Shown here: one piece after another, positions 1-7,229 of the stretch
Layout: each line of letters opens with the position of its first letter
Position numbering within the stretch: position 1 is the stretch's first letter
Source of the DNA: a bacterium
GTDB taxonomy: Bacteria > Vulcanimicrobiota > Vulcanimicrobiia > Vulcanimicrobiales > Vulcanimicrobiaceae
Direction: 5' to 3'
Assembly (NCBI GenBank): GCA_021807065.1
Contig: JAKAPO010000072.1
Coordinates: forward strand, 1-9,334
Length of the DNA stretch: 9,334 bases
Program-made: the position numbers and the translations under genes
The notes under the pieces: model-generated
Database searches by the model: none
The model's input: only the letters and a program-made list of their open reading frames with translations
What the model was told of the DNA's origin: nothing

Positions 1-9
1 AAAGCATCT

Positions 10-1176
10 ATGAATCTCATGGAGTACCAGGGGAAGGAGCTCTTTCGTCGCTCCGGCATCCCGATTCCACGTTCGCAACATTGCACCACGCCCGAAGCGG
101 TCGGCGATTTTCTCGCCGCAAACCCCGGCGAATGGGTGCTGAAGGCTCAGGTGCTGATGGGTGGGCGCGGCAAAGCCGGCAAAATTAAATTTGCGAGCGG
201 ACGCGAGCAAGGCATCGCCCTCGCGCGCGAGATCATGGCGACGCCGATGCCGCCGAACCGCCAAAATCCAAACGGCGAGCCGATACATTCCGTTTTGCTC
301 GAAGAGAAGTTGCCGATTGCGCGGGAAGCGTACTGCGCGATCACGATCGACCGCACGCACAAACGACCGGTGATGATGACCAGCCGTTTCGGCGGCATGG
401 ACATCGAAGAGGTTGCCGAGAAGCATCCCGGCTCGATTGCAAAACGCTTCGTCGACGTCGCCGTGGGATATTCGCCGTTCATCGGACGCGGACTCGCCTT
501 CACCGCGGAGCTCGATGCCGGTTACCGCAAGGGTTTCCCGGCGATCGCCGGCGCTCTCTACGATTTGTTCTTCCGCTACGGCGCGAAGCTGGCGGAGATC
601 AATCCCTTGGCGTTGACCGCCGACGGCCGCGTCGTCGCTTCCGATGCGAAGGTCGAGCTCGACGACGACGCGCTCTTTCGCCATCCGGAGTTTGCGGAGT
701 GGCAGAAGACGCTTCCCCTCGACGAAGACGAGACGCTTGCGGCGCAGGCAGGATTAGGCATCAGGAATTTTCGCCGCTTCGGCGGCGACGTCGGCACGCT
801 CGCCAACGGCGCGGGACTGGCGATGGCGACGATGGATGCGGTGACAAACGCCGGAGGAAAGATCGCCAACTTCTTGGATGTCGGCGGCGGCGCGAACGCC
901 GAACGCGTTCGCAACTGCTACGAGCTGGTGATGAATCACACGGGCGCGAAGGTGTTCTTCATCAACATCTTCGGCGGCATCACGCGCGGTGACGAGGTTG
1001 CGCGCGGCATCGTGACCGCCATCGAGCAGACCAGCTCGCGCAAAGTTCCGCTCGTCATCCGGCTCACCGGCACGAACGAGGAAGAGGGACGCGCGATCCT
1101 CGCGCGCGCCGGCATGACGCCGGTCGAAACGATGGACGAAGGCGCAGAGAAGGCAGTGGAGTTGGCTTTGTCATGA
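10..1176 (+). CDS. sucC: Succinyl-CoA ligase [ADP-forming] subunit beta
   Basis: Beta subunit of succinyl-CoA synthetase, the cytosolic TCA-cycle enzyme that interconverts succinyl-CoA and succinate while making ATP or GTP. The 388 residues match the usual family length. The N-terminus MNLMEYQGKELF is the family opening, followed by the ATP-grasp segment with KAQVLMGGRGKAG at residues 45-57. Metal-ligand positions are seen in EINP (197-200) and SDAK (211-214). The C-terminal CoA-ligase domain carries NGAGLAMATMD (266-276), NFLDVGGGA (287-295), NIFGGITRGDEVARG (319-333) and RLTGTNEEEG (351-360). In the phosphate-loop motif the common C after TR is G here, which is conservative. The start at 10 is set by homology. 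Only nine bases lie upstream, so no promoter or ribosome site can be judged. It is followed 46 bp later by sucD on the same strand, an operon. Malate-CoA ligase (MtkA) is the main alternative, but the motifs fit SucC well. Confidence 0.97.
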   Translation: MNLMEYQGKELFRRSGIPIPRSQHCTTPEAVGDFLAANPGEWVLKAQVLMGGRGKAGKIKFASGREQGIALAREIMATPMPPNRQNPNGEPIHSVLLEEKLPIAREAYCAITIDRTHKRPVMMTSRFGGMDIEEVAEKHPGSIAKRFVDVAVGYSPFIGRGLAFTAELDAGYRKGFPAIAGALYDLFFRYGAKLAEINPLALTADGRVVASDAKVELDDDALFRHPEFAEWQKTLPLDEDETLAAQAGLGIRNFRRFGGDVGTLANGAGLAMATMDAVTNAGGKIANFLDVGGGANAERVRNCYELVMNHTGAKVFFINIFGGITRGDEVARGIVTAIEQTSSRKVPLVIRLTGTNEEEGRAILARAGMTPVETMDEGAEKAVELALS

Positions 1177-1219
1177 AGCGGTGGAGCCCGCAAAGGTGTG
1201 ATGCGCTCGGGATGACAAA
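1167..1219 (+). repeat. Inverted repeat between sucC and sucD
   Basis: Perfect 8-bp arms TTTGTCAT (1167-1174) and ATGACAAA (1212-1219) enclose 37 bases. The left arm covers the end of sucC and its stop codon; the right arm ends three bases before the sucD ATG. On the - strand the element begins GTCATCCCGAGCG, which resembles dispersed GTCATCC(T/C)GAGCG-type intergenic repeats seen in many bacterial genomes (recollection, unchecked). It may fold in the mRNA and affect sucD translation, whose only SD-like bases (AAAAGG) touch the start codon. Confidence 0.45.
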
Positions 1220-1222
1220 AGG

Positions 1223-2098
1223 ATGAGTATCTTCTTAGATCAGAACGCGAAAGTCATCGTTCAGGGAATCACCGGCAGCGAGGGATCCTATCACACCACG
1301 CGGATGCTCGCCTACGGAACGCGCATCGTCGGCGGCGTGACGCCGGGCAAAGGCGGGCAGAAGAGCGAGCACGGTTTGCCGGTTTTCGATACGGTGAGCG
1401 AGGCCGTTGCAGCGACCGGTGCGACGCAGAGCGTGATCTTCGTACCGCCGCCGTTCGCCTCCGACGCGCTCTTCGAGGCGCACGAAGCGGGAATCTCGCT
1501 TGCGACCTGCATCACCGAAGGCATTCCGGTGCACGACGTGCTCAAGGTCGTCGGCACGACGCCGAACATGCGCATCATCGGGCCCAACTGTCCGGGCCTC
1601 ATCTCGCCCGGCAAAGCATCGGTTGGCATCATGCCCGGTCACGTCTTCGCGCAGGGCAACGTCGGCTTGATCTCGCGCTCGGGGACGCTCACGTACGAAG
1701 TCGTCGACGGCTTGACGCGCGCCGGATTCGGTCAGTCCACCTGCGTCGGCATCGGCGGCGATCCGATCATCGGCACGACATTTGTGGATTGCCTGCGCGA
1801 GTTCGCCAACGATCCGCAGACGAAGGCGCTGGTCATCTGCGGCGAGATCGGTGGTTCGGATGAAGAAGATGCCGCGGCGTTCGTCGCCGAACATCTCGCG
1901 GGCATGCCCATCGTCGCGTTCATCGGCGGACGAAACGCGCCGCCGGGAAAATCACTCGGTCACGCCGGCGCGATCGTCTCCGGAAACTTCGGCACCGCGC
2001 AGAGTAAGATCGAAGCGTTCAAGAAGGCGGGCGTTCCGGTCGCCGACCGCCCCTCGGAAATCCCCCGACTCCTGCAATCAACGCTCGCCCGCGTCTGA
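1223..2098 (+). CDS. sucD: Succinyl-CoA ligase [ADP-forming] subunit alpha
   Basis: Alpha subunit of succinyl-CoA synthetase. It binds CoA in an N-terminal Rossmann domain and carries the histidine that is phosphorylated in the catalytic cycle. The 291 residues match the family length. Visible motifs are the CoA-binding turn GITGSEGSYHT (15-25), ITEGIPVHD (97-105), GPNCPGLISPG (120-130), GNVGLISRSGTLTYE (145-159), IGGDPIIGT (177-185), CGEIGGSDEEDAA (206-218) and the active-site histidine at 247 in GHAGAIVSG (246-254). The segment before it reads FIGGRNAPPGKSL rather than the commoner FIAGxTAPxGxRM, a mild variation. It lies 46 bp after sucC in an operon. Ribosome-site evidence is weak: AAAAGG directly abuts the ATG, and a hairpin-forming repeat occupies the gap. 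The start is supported by MSIFLDQNAKVIVQG, the normal family N-terminus. Confidence 0.97.
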   Translation: MSIFLDQNAKVIVQGITGSEGSYHTTRMLAYGTRIVGGVTPGKGGQKSEHGLPVFDTVSEAVAATGATQSVIFVPPPFASDALFEAHEAGISLATCITEGIPVHDVLKVVGTTPNMRIIGPNCPGLISPGKASVGIMPGHVFAQGNVGLISRSGTLTYEVVDGLTRAGFGQSTCVGIGGDPIIGTTFVDCLREFANDPQTKALVICGEIGGSDEEDAAAFVAEHLAGMPIVAFIGGRNAPPGKSLGHAGAIVSGNFGTAQSKIEAFKKAGVPVADRPSEIPRLLQSTLARV

Positions 2099-2135
2099 AC
2101 GCCCGCGGTGATCCGGCTCCGGCACCTTCTACTGA

Positions 2136-2522
2136 TTATATCAAGGTTATGAGGTCCGAATACGGAACGAGCTTCTTATCGACGGTGAAGAGCCGGGCCG
2201 GCATAGCCATCGCTTGCGCGATCAGGATGCGGTCAAACGGATCCCGGTGGTGCATCGGCAGTGTCGCGACGCGGCCTGCGGCTTCGGAATCTATGGGTAA
2301 TTCGGCGAATCCCGCCGCACGCGCGGCGCGCGCCAAATCTTCGGGGCTAATGGGAAGGCGCAGACGCTGTGCTTGCGTCTTTATCGCAATTTCCCAAACG
2401 TTCGCAGCACTGAAGAAGACTTCGTTCTCGGTCGACTCTATCGCAGTGCGCGCGTTGCCGTCGATTCTCGTGGATTGCATGATGCTCCAGAGCAAGACAT
2501 GAGTGTCAAGCAGAATCCGCAC
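2136..2522 (-). CDS. vapC: PIN-domain ribonuclease toxin (VapC family)
   Basis: Toxin of a type II toxin-antitoxin pair. VapC proteins are Mg-dependent PIN-fold RNases that cleave tRNA or rRNA when freed from the antitoxin. The 128-residue chain has all the acidic residues expected: D6 in LLDTHVLLW, E44 in NVWEIAIK, D94 and D97 in HHRDPFDRILIAQA, and D115 in TVDKKL. LDTHVLLW plus HHRDPFDR marks the subgroup usually partnered with Phd/YefM-type antitoxins, and that is the neighbour here. The start is a GTG whose first base is the last base of the antitoxin stop (TAGTG), a one-base overlap typical of translational coupling. It converges on sucD, with 37 bp between the two stop codons and no clear terminator there. 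The target RNA cannot be inferred. Nothing in the sequence suggests inactivation. Confidence 0.93.
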   Translation of the reverse strand: MRILLDTHVLLWSIMQSTRIDGNARTAIESTENEVFFSAANVWEIAIKTQAQRLRLPISPEDLARAARAAGFAELPIDSEAAGRVATLPMHHRDPFDRILIAQAMAMPARLFTVDKKLVPYSDLITLI

Positions 2523-2761
2523 TAATCCCCCTCCTCGAAGAGGCGCACGATCTCTTCAGGGAGGGGCTCGTCGAAGTCGTCGGGCACCTCAAACTTCCCG
2601 TCGAGGAACCCAAGGCGGCGCGGCGCGCGTGCTCTGTTGAGCGGCCCAAGTTTAGCGGTAGGCTTCCCGGCCTTGGCGATCACGATGTCCTGGCCGCTCG
2701 CCGCCTCGTCGACAAGGCGCGAGAGATGGGTCTTTGCCTCGTGGATGTTCACGGTGCGCAT
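2522..2761 (-). CDS. Phd/YefM-type antitoxin (VapB partner)
   Basis: A 79-residue antitoxin preceding and overlapping the PIN toxin gene. The N-terminal half (MRTVNIHEAKTHLSRLVDEA, then GQDIVIAKAGKPTAKL) is the Phd/YefM DNA-binding fold. This family dimerises and represses its own promoter. The acidic C-terminal tail, with GKFEVPDDFDEPLPEEI and LFEEGD, is the type that wraps and inhibits PIN toxins; it is presumably disordered when free and open to protease degradation. The ATG at 2761-2759 follows a strong - strand promoter so closely that the mRNA would be essentially leaderless. A perfect-armed palindrome lies over the -10 box and the first base of the ATG, the expected position for an autoregulatory operator. 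Which Phd/YefM subfamily it belongs to cannot be settled by eye. Confidence 0.92.
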   Translation of the reverse strand: MRTVNIHEAKTHLSRLVDEAASGQDIVIAKAGKPTAKLGPLNRARAPRRLGFLDGKFEVPDDFDEPLPEEIVRLFEEGD

Positions 2762-2778
2762 GGACTAAGTCTAGTCCA
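2761..2778. promoter_or_regulatory. Palindromic operator of the toxin-antitoxin operon
   Basis: TGGACTAAGTCTAGTCCA has perfect 7-bp arms (TGGACTA / TAGTCCA) around AGTC. It covers the - strand -10 hexamer and reaches the first base of the antitoxin start codon. Phd/YefM antitoxins bind palindromes over their own promoters, so binding here would block RNA polymerase directly. The binding itself is inferred. Confidence 0.7.
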
Positions 2779-2796
2779 CTGCCGGTCCTTCGTCAA
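2762..2796 (-). promoter_or_regulatory. Promoter of the toxin-antitoxin operon
   Basis: Read on the - strand: -35 TTGACG (2796-2791), a 17-bp spacer, -10 TAGACT (2773-2768), six bases, then the antitoxin ATG (2761-2759). Each hexamer matches the sigma-70 consensus at four or five of six positions and the spacing is ideal. Transcription would start at or next to the A of the ATG, giving a leaderless message. Confidence 0.75.
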
Positions 2797-2812
2797 ACGA
2801 GCTCGCTCGGCA

Positions 2813-2925
2813 CGGGCCAGCCTCCTTCTTAAAGCCTGCATAGAGGAGCGGGGCAGGCCCGGACGAAGCAAGCCGTACGTCACCTGGGAGAGTCCTGAGG
2901 GCAAGCGGCCCGCGGGGCAGCTCCC
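2813..2925 (+). other. GC-rich, hairpin-forming region upstream of the receptor gene
   Basis: The 193 bp between the antitoxin promoter and the receptor ATG contain no convincing gene. They hold two foldable blocks: CGGGCC (2813-2818) with GGCCCG (2856-2861), enclosing CCTC/GAGG; and GGGAG (2886-2890) with CTCCC (2921-2925), enclosing GCGGCCCGC. I could not match them to any riboswitch consensus I know. They matter only if transcription starts upstream; the candidate promoter at 2928-2955 would leave them untranscribed. Confidence 0.3.
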
Positions 2926-2927
2926 TC

Positions 2928-2955
2928 TTGGCGCATATCACTCGAAAACTAGATT
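2928..2955 (+). promoter_or_regulatory. Candidate promoter of the TonB-dependent receptor gene
   Basis: TTGGCG (2928-2933), a 16-bp spacer, then TAGATT (2950-2955). Each hexamer matches consensus at about four of six positions. Initiation near 2962 would give a leader of about ten bases. This is a weak call based on spacing and position alone. Confidence 0.3.
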
Positions 2956-2971
2956 GAGGGTTTATAAGGTA

Positions 2972-5900
2972 ATGCGATCAACACGAACCCTCCGTCGTTT
3001 GGTAACATCCGCGCTATGCGCGGCGGCGTTCCTGCTCCAGGGAACATGGGCACTGGCAGGCGTCACCGGCGGTATCGCGGGTATCGTCCACGATGACACG
3101 GGCGCCCCGGTTGCAGGTGCAACCGTAAAAGCGGCCTCGCCATCGCAGACGGCCACCGCAACGACGGACGCGCAAGGACACTTCACGTTCCTTACGCTCG
3201 CGCCCGATACGTATACCATCACCGTCACCAAAGACGGGTATCAGACGGTCGCGCAATCGGGACTTACCGTCCTCGCCGACCAGACGCAGACGATCACCAT
3301 CGTCACACCGCGCGTGCTGAAAGTCATCGCGACGGCGAAGACGAGCGCTTCGGCGCTGGTGAAACCCGGCGTCGGCGGCGACCTCTACAACGTCACGCCG
3401 GCGACGCAGCAAGCATCTGCATCGCTGGGCGGCGGCGGTAATCTCGAAAACGCGTACTCGGCGATCTCCTCGGTTCCGGGTCTCTACGTCCCAACGGGCG
3501 GTATGGGCTGGAACCAGATGGTCGTCATCCATGGTGAGTACCCGTGGTCAACCGGCTTCGAGTACGACGGCGTTCCGGTCAACCGGGCGTTCGACCAATA
3601 CAACTCCTCGACCGAGTCGAGTCTGGGCCTTCAGGAGTTGCAGGTCTACACGGGTGGTGGTCCGGTGAGCGTCGCCTCGAGCGGTATCTCCGGATTCATC
3701 AACCAGGTCATCAAGACCGGGACGTACCCGGGCTATGCATCGTTGCAGGGCGGCGTTGGCACCGAGGCGTTCTACCATGAGGCCAAGTTTGAAGCGGGCG
3801 GCGCGACGCCGGACCGCAACTTCTCGTACTACGTCGGCCTCGCCGGAACCAATCAGGCGTTCCGGATAATCGATCAGAGCAACGGCGCCAGCTACTTCCA
3901 ACCCGGCGGCGTCTTTGCGCCCGATTCGTACAACAACATCTTCCAGTTTACCGCGTCCGCCGATTACGGCTACGGCGATACGGCGGCGTGTGTGAACAAG
4001 GTCGGGAACCTTGGATACCTTAACGCGTTCCTTGGTCACGGTGGCTTGGCGGCACTTTTGCCGGGCTTCTCCACCAATACGGCCTCGTACAACAACAGCT
4101 GTCTCATGTACGACGCCGTGATCGGAAACAGTGCTTCGTTCATCACCGACCGCGAGGACGTTGTGAACCTGCATTTCGGAATTCCGCGTCACGACGGGCA
4201 ACGCGACGATATCCAGGTACTCTGGAGCGCATCGTCCGAGAAGACGTTCGGCTACAACTCGCCGAGCGATCAGTTGGGTGCATGCCAGATGGCGCTCACG
4301 TCGAGCGGCATGCCATGCTCGTATAACCCGAACTTCAACGCATGGTACAACCAGTTGGCTGTTGACTTTGGTATCCCGCAGCCGACGGGCGTAAGCGTTC
4401 TATGCCAGCCATACTGCGAGAACTACCCGTACTACAACGACGCGGAGTTCTACAATCTCCCGTTCGGCACCGCGGTCAACAACAGTGCCGGGACGGCGCC
4501 GCTGCCGTACGAGAACTACTACTATCCCAGCACCCCGCAGCACAGCTTTGCGGGACAGTTGCCTCTAAACACTGAGGACAACATGTACAACGACGTCGGC
4601 ATCATGAAGCTGCAATGGACGCATCCATTCAGCGACAGCGCCTACGTGCGTCTGTACAGCTACATCCTGTACACCGACTGGAACATGGTCGCTCCGAACT
4701 CGTCGTACGAGTACTTCGCCGGCCCGTTCGTTCCGTTCGCCAACGACTATCTCCTCACCACGCACACGGCGGGTGGTGCGATTCAGTTCGCGGACCAGAT
4801 CAACGACCAGAACCTCGTCCAGCTGACCGCCAACTACGTCACGGCCAACACCTCGCGCTGGTACAACACCGCGATGGTCGACGGCGCATTCAGTTCGCCG
4901 GCGCTTTGCGGTGCTTCGTTCCAAGCATGCGCGAACAGCTCGCCCATCGGGCTCGTCGCGTACTCCGGTGGGACGTTCTCGTGCTATGCGATAGGCAGCG
5001 GGAAGAACGCTACTTGCGTGAAGGTCCGTGACCCAGCCGATCTCCCGGCGGGTTGGTCCAACGGCGGAAGCGGCGATAGCGCGTACAATAACTTCACGTC
5101 TGGCGAGCCGCCGATCGCCGGCGCTGCTCTTGCCGCAGGGGCGAAGTACATCACCACCGTGAATACCGACGCGCGTGCCTCCGACAACAACGTGGGGCCG
5201 CGGTTCTATAACATCAACCTCTCGGAGGAGTTTCGTCCGAGCGACAGGTTGGTGATCGACCTCGCGGGGCGCTACGATAACTACAACTACGTGATGCAGA
5301 GCACGCAGAACATCCAAAACCAGTACTACGCACAGATCATCGACGACTATGCATGCGTCAATCCAGCAACGGATACGCCTGCGTTGACGCCGCTCGGCCC
5401 AGGCTCGCCGCCTCCGCCGGGCCTGGCGTTCTACTGGACGTGCCCCGCCGGCTACGTTCACCCGAACGGCGTGGGCGGCCACCCGCACTTCACCGATGTC
5501 TCGCCCTCGCACTACGACATCAACTACTGGTCGGCGCGCGGCGCGGCGACGTATCAGTCGGACCCGAACACGGTCTGGCGCGTCTCGGCCGGCCGTTACG
5601 TCGAGCCACCGCTCACCGCGGCGGTTCAGTACTTCAACTCCTCGGGCAACAACCTCGGCCAGTGGGGCGAGTTCATGCTCTTCGGGTTCATGTCGCCGTT
5701 CCATCCGCTTCCGGCGGAGACGTCGTCGCAGTACGACTTCTCGTTCGAACATCACTTCGCCGGGACGGATGTCTCGCTGAAGATCACCCCGTTCTACCAC
5801 TACGCCTCGAACTGGCAGCAACAGTACTTCATCGGCTCCGGTTACGTGACACAGATTCCGGTCGGCGACTTCCGCAGTTACGGCGTGGAAGCCGAGCTCC

Positions 5901-6961
5901 AAGCGGGCGATTTCAACCGCAACGGGCTCTCCGGACTCCTCTCGTTCACGTACACGAACGCGGCCGTACAGTACAAGTCGCTGCTCGGCGAGTCGATCGT
6001 GAACCAGTTGAACACGGCGATCGAGGCGTACGACTGCCAGACGAAGACGTACTACGCATCGCATAGCACGTTCTGCAACACGCAGTTTGGCGTGAACGGT
6101 TGGCCGGGTGCGGCTTCGTGCTACCAGGATCTCTCCGGCCCCTCCCCGGGCGCCGCGGATCCGGGATGCCCGAACAGCTACGACGTTGCCAACCCGTACT
6201 ACAACGCGACGCCGCAGCCGCTCATGGATCCGAACGGCTGGTGGAGCGATCCGGGACAGACCAGCTCAGGCCTCTACCTCGGACCGGGCTACAACGACGC
6301 GGCGGGCTTCGTCGCGCCGTATACGGCGACCTTGATCCTGAACTGGCGCATGGACAAGCTCGCGATCACACCGAGCCTACAGTTCGCGTCGGGATCGAGC
6401 TACGGATCGCCGATGGACGTCCTCGGCATCGACCCATGGGCATGTGCATCGAGCGGTCTCAACCAGAATGACACGGGTGTGGTCCTAGGGTCACATAACT
6501 GCGACTACACGTCCTACGGCGGCGGCAGCATGTCGACGTGGGGTCAACTCTACGTTCCGAATCCGCAGACGGGCACGTTTGCGCAATACGGCGCGTTCCG
6601 CCAGCCCAACATCATCGTTGGTAACATCCAAGCGACGTACGACGTCTCGCCGAAGCTACGCCTTACGCTGACGGCGGCATCGGTGTTCCATACCTGCTTC
6701 GGCGGCTCTTCGGAACCGTGGACGCAAGGTAGTAATGCTCCGGGACATATCGTCTGCGGTTACGGCGCGAACGCGCTCGACTACATCGGCGGTCCACCGG
6801 GAGGCGGAGCGTACGTAGGCGCAAGCCCGACCGACCCCGCGAACGGCATCACGCCGCAACCGTGGGAGATGCAGTCCTATCTACCGTCGGCCTTCACCGG
6901 CGGCAGTGCGAACGGCTACTTCCCGTTCAACCTCTACATCCAAGCGCAGCTCCATCTGTAA
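2972..6961 (+). CDS. TonB-dependent outer-membrane receptor, carboxypeptidase-regulatory-like N-domain, cysteine-rich
   Basis: Outer-membrane gated barrel for active uptake of a ligand that cannot be read from sequence. The frame is open from 2726, but the ATG at 2972 is chosen because it begins a textbook signal peptide: basic MRSTRTLRR, hydrophobic VTSALCAAAFLL, cleavage near WALA-G (residue 29). AAGGT precedes it as a weak SD. The 1329-residue product has a CarboxypepD_reg-like beta-sandwich (about 33-112: GIVHDDTGAPVAGATV, DAQGHFTF, YTITVTKDGY), then a plug (about 140-255) with YDGVPV (198-203), LQELQVYTGG (220-229) and SGISGFINQVIKTG (237-250). The remainder is an aromatic-rich barrel ending ...QAQLHL, with a terminal leucine rather than the common aromatic. 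The plug motif usually read as IRG is IHGEY here. I see no clear TonB box. The mature chain has 20 cysteines, clustered in pairs. The gene stands alone with its own terminator. Oar-like adhesin/transporter is an alternative role. Confidence 0.92.
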   Translation: MRSTRTLRRLVTSALCAAAFLLQGTWALAGVTGGIAGIVHDDTGAPVAGATVKAASPSQTATATTDAQGHFTFLTLAPDTYTITVTKDGYQTVAQSGLTVLADQTQTITIVTPRVLKVIATAKTSASALVKPGVGGDLYNVTPATQQASASLGGGGNLENAYSAISSVPGLYVPTGGMGWNQMVVIHGEYPWSTGFEYDGVPVNRAFDQYNSSTESSLGLQELQVYTGGGPVSVASSGISGFINQVIKTGTYPGYASLQGGVGTEAFYHEAKFEAGGATPDRNFSYYVGLAGTNQAFRIIDQSNGASYFQPGGVFAPDSYNNIFQFTASADYGYGDTAACVNKVGNLGYLNAFLGHGGLAALLPGFSTNTASYNNSCLMYDAVIGNSASFITDREDVVNLHFGIPRHDGQRDDIQVLWSASSEKTFGYNSPSDQLGACQMALTSSGMPCSYNPNFNAWYNQLAVDFGIPQPTGVSVLCQPYCENYPYYNDAEFYNLPFGTAVNNSAGTAPLPYENYYYPSTPQHSFAGQLPLNTEDNMYNDVGIMKLQWTHPFSDSAYVRLYSYILYTDWNMVAPNSSYEYFAGPFVPFANDYLLTTHTAGGAIQFADQINDQNLVQLTANYVTANTSRWYNTAMVDGAFSSPALCGASFQACANSSPIGLVAYSGGTFSCYAIGSGKNATCVKVRDPADLPAGWSNGGSGDSAYNNFTSGEPPIAGAALAAGAKYITTVNTDARASDNNVGPRFYNINLSEEFRPSDRLVIDLAGRYDNYNYVMQSTQNIQNQYYAQIIDDYACVNPATDTPALTPLGPGSPPPPGLAFYWTCPAGYVHPNGVGGHPHFTDVSPSHYDINYWSARGAATYQSDPNTVWRVSAGRYVEPPLTAAVQYFNSSGNNLGQWGEFMLFGFMSPFHPLPAETSSQYDFSFEHHFAGTDVSLKITPFYHYASNWQQQYFIGSGYVTQIPVGDFRSYGVEAELQAGDFNRNGLSGLLSFTYTNAAVQYKSLLGESIVNQLNTAIEAYDCQTKTYYASHSTFCNTQFGVNGWPGAASCYQDLSGPSPGAADPGCPNSYDVANPYYNATPQPLMDPNGWWSDPGQTSSGLYLGPGYNDAAGFVAPYTATLILNWRMDKLAITPSLQFASGSSYGSPMDVLGIDPWACASSGLNQNDTGVVLGSHNCDYTSYGGGSMSTWGQLYVPNPQTGTFAQYGAFRQPNIIVGNIQATYDVSPKLRLTLTAASVFHTCFGGSSEPWTQGSNAPGHIVCGYGANALDYIGGPPGGGAYVGASPTDPANGITPQPWEMQSYLPSAFTGGSANGYFPFNLYIQAQLHL

Positions 6962-6990
6962 TCTGGAGTAGAGTTGAAGCGGACGTAAAC

Positions 6991-7012
6991 CGCGAAGCAA
7001 ACGCGAAGCAAA
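6991..7012 (+). repeat. Two tandem copies of an 11-bp unit before the terminator
   Basis: CGCGAAGCAAA occurs twice in direct contact (6991-7001 and 7002-7012), three bases before the terminator stem. It has no known function and is recorded because a tandem repeat also precedes the second terminator of the window. Confidence 0.8.
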
Positions 7013-7015
7013 GCA

Positions 7016-7043
7016 GAAGGCCCCGAGTTCGCTCGGGGCCTTC
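7016..7043 (+). terminator. Intrinsic terminator of the receptor gene
   Basis: A perfect 12-bp stem, GAAGGCCCCGAG / CTCGGGGCCTTC, closes a TTCG tetraloop 54 bp after the receptor stop codon. The UUCG loop makes it very stable. The following T-tract is poor (CAACCTTCC), so it may act partly as a 3'-end stabiliser. The near-symmetrical flanks would allow function in both directions. Confidence 0.85.
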
Positions 7044-7071
7044 AACCTTCCACCGACTCCGGGGAAAGTGC

Positions 7072-7089
7072 AACGAGGCCAACGAGGCC
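7072..7089 (+). repeat. Two tandem copies of AACGAGGCC
   Basis: A 9-bp unit is repeated exactly at 7072-7080 and 7081-7089 in the non-coding stretch between the receptor terminator and the next gene. The 186 bp from 7044 to 7229 otherwise hold only the hairpin at 7130-7151 and the promoter at 7214-7222; no gene is supported there. Confidence 0.7.
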
Positions 7090-7129
7090 ATCGGAATACG
7101 GTTAGGCGCACGCCGCGCTCCTTCTATCT

Positions 7130-7151
7130 GTACGCTACCCATTAGCGGTAC
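7130..7151. repeat. Short inverted repeat upstream of the first coiled-coil gene
   Basis: GTACGCTA (7130-7137) pairs with TAGCGGTAC (7143-7151) with a single bulged G. A second small hairpin, AGCG-AAA-CGCT (7154-7164), follows at once. They share the AGCG core. They lie about 65-100 bp upstream of the gene at 7230, so either a regulator site or a weak terminator is possible. Confidence 0.4.
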
Positions 7152-7213
7152 TTAGCGAAACGCTGAGAGCGCACGAGCCCCTTGCCGTCGGTCATCCTCG
7201 CGCATATAGAGCG

Positions 7214-7222
7214 TGACATAAT
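7214..7222 (+). promoter_or_regulatory. Extended -10 promoter of the first coiled-coil gene
   Basis: TGACATAAT is an extended -10 (TG, one base, CATAAT). Seven bases separate it from the ATG at 7230, so the transcript would begin at the start codon. No -35 with normal spacing is visible, which extended -10 promoters tolerate. Confidence 0.5.
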
Positions 7223-7229
7223 GGGAACG

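Noticed and set aside
2099..2135. Shared terminator between sucD and the toxin gene
   Set aside because: Only a weak GGCTCCGGCACC self-complementarity exists, with no adequate stem or T-tract.
2821..2930. Cobalamin, TPP, glycine or guanidine riboswitch upstream of the receptor
   Set aside because: None of the conserved core strings could be found; only general stem potential is present.
2726..2971. N-terminal extension of the receptor frame back to 2726
   Set aside because: The extension overlaps the antitoxin promoter and start, has no protein-like composition, and would bury the clear signal peptide that starts at 2972.
4565..6064. Long open frame of 499 codons on the - strand inside the receptor gene
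   Set aside because: Arg/Val-rich translation with no recognisable domain; it mirrors the codon use of the real gene on the + strand.
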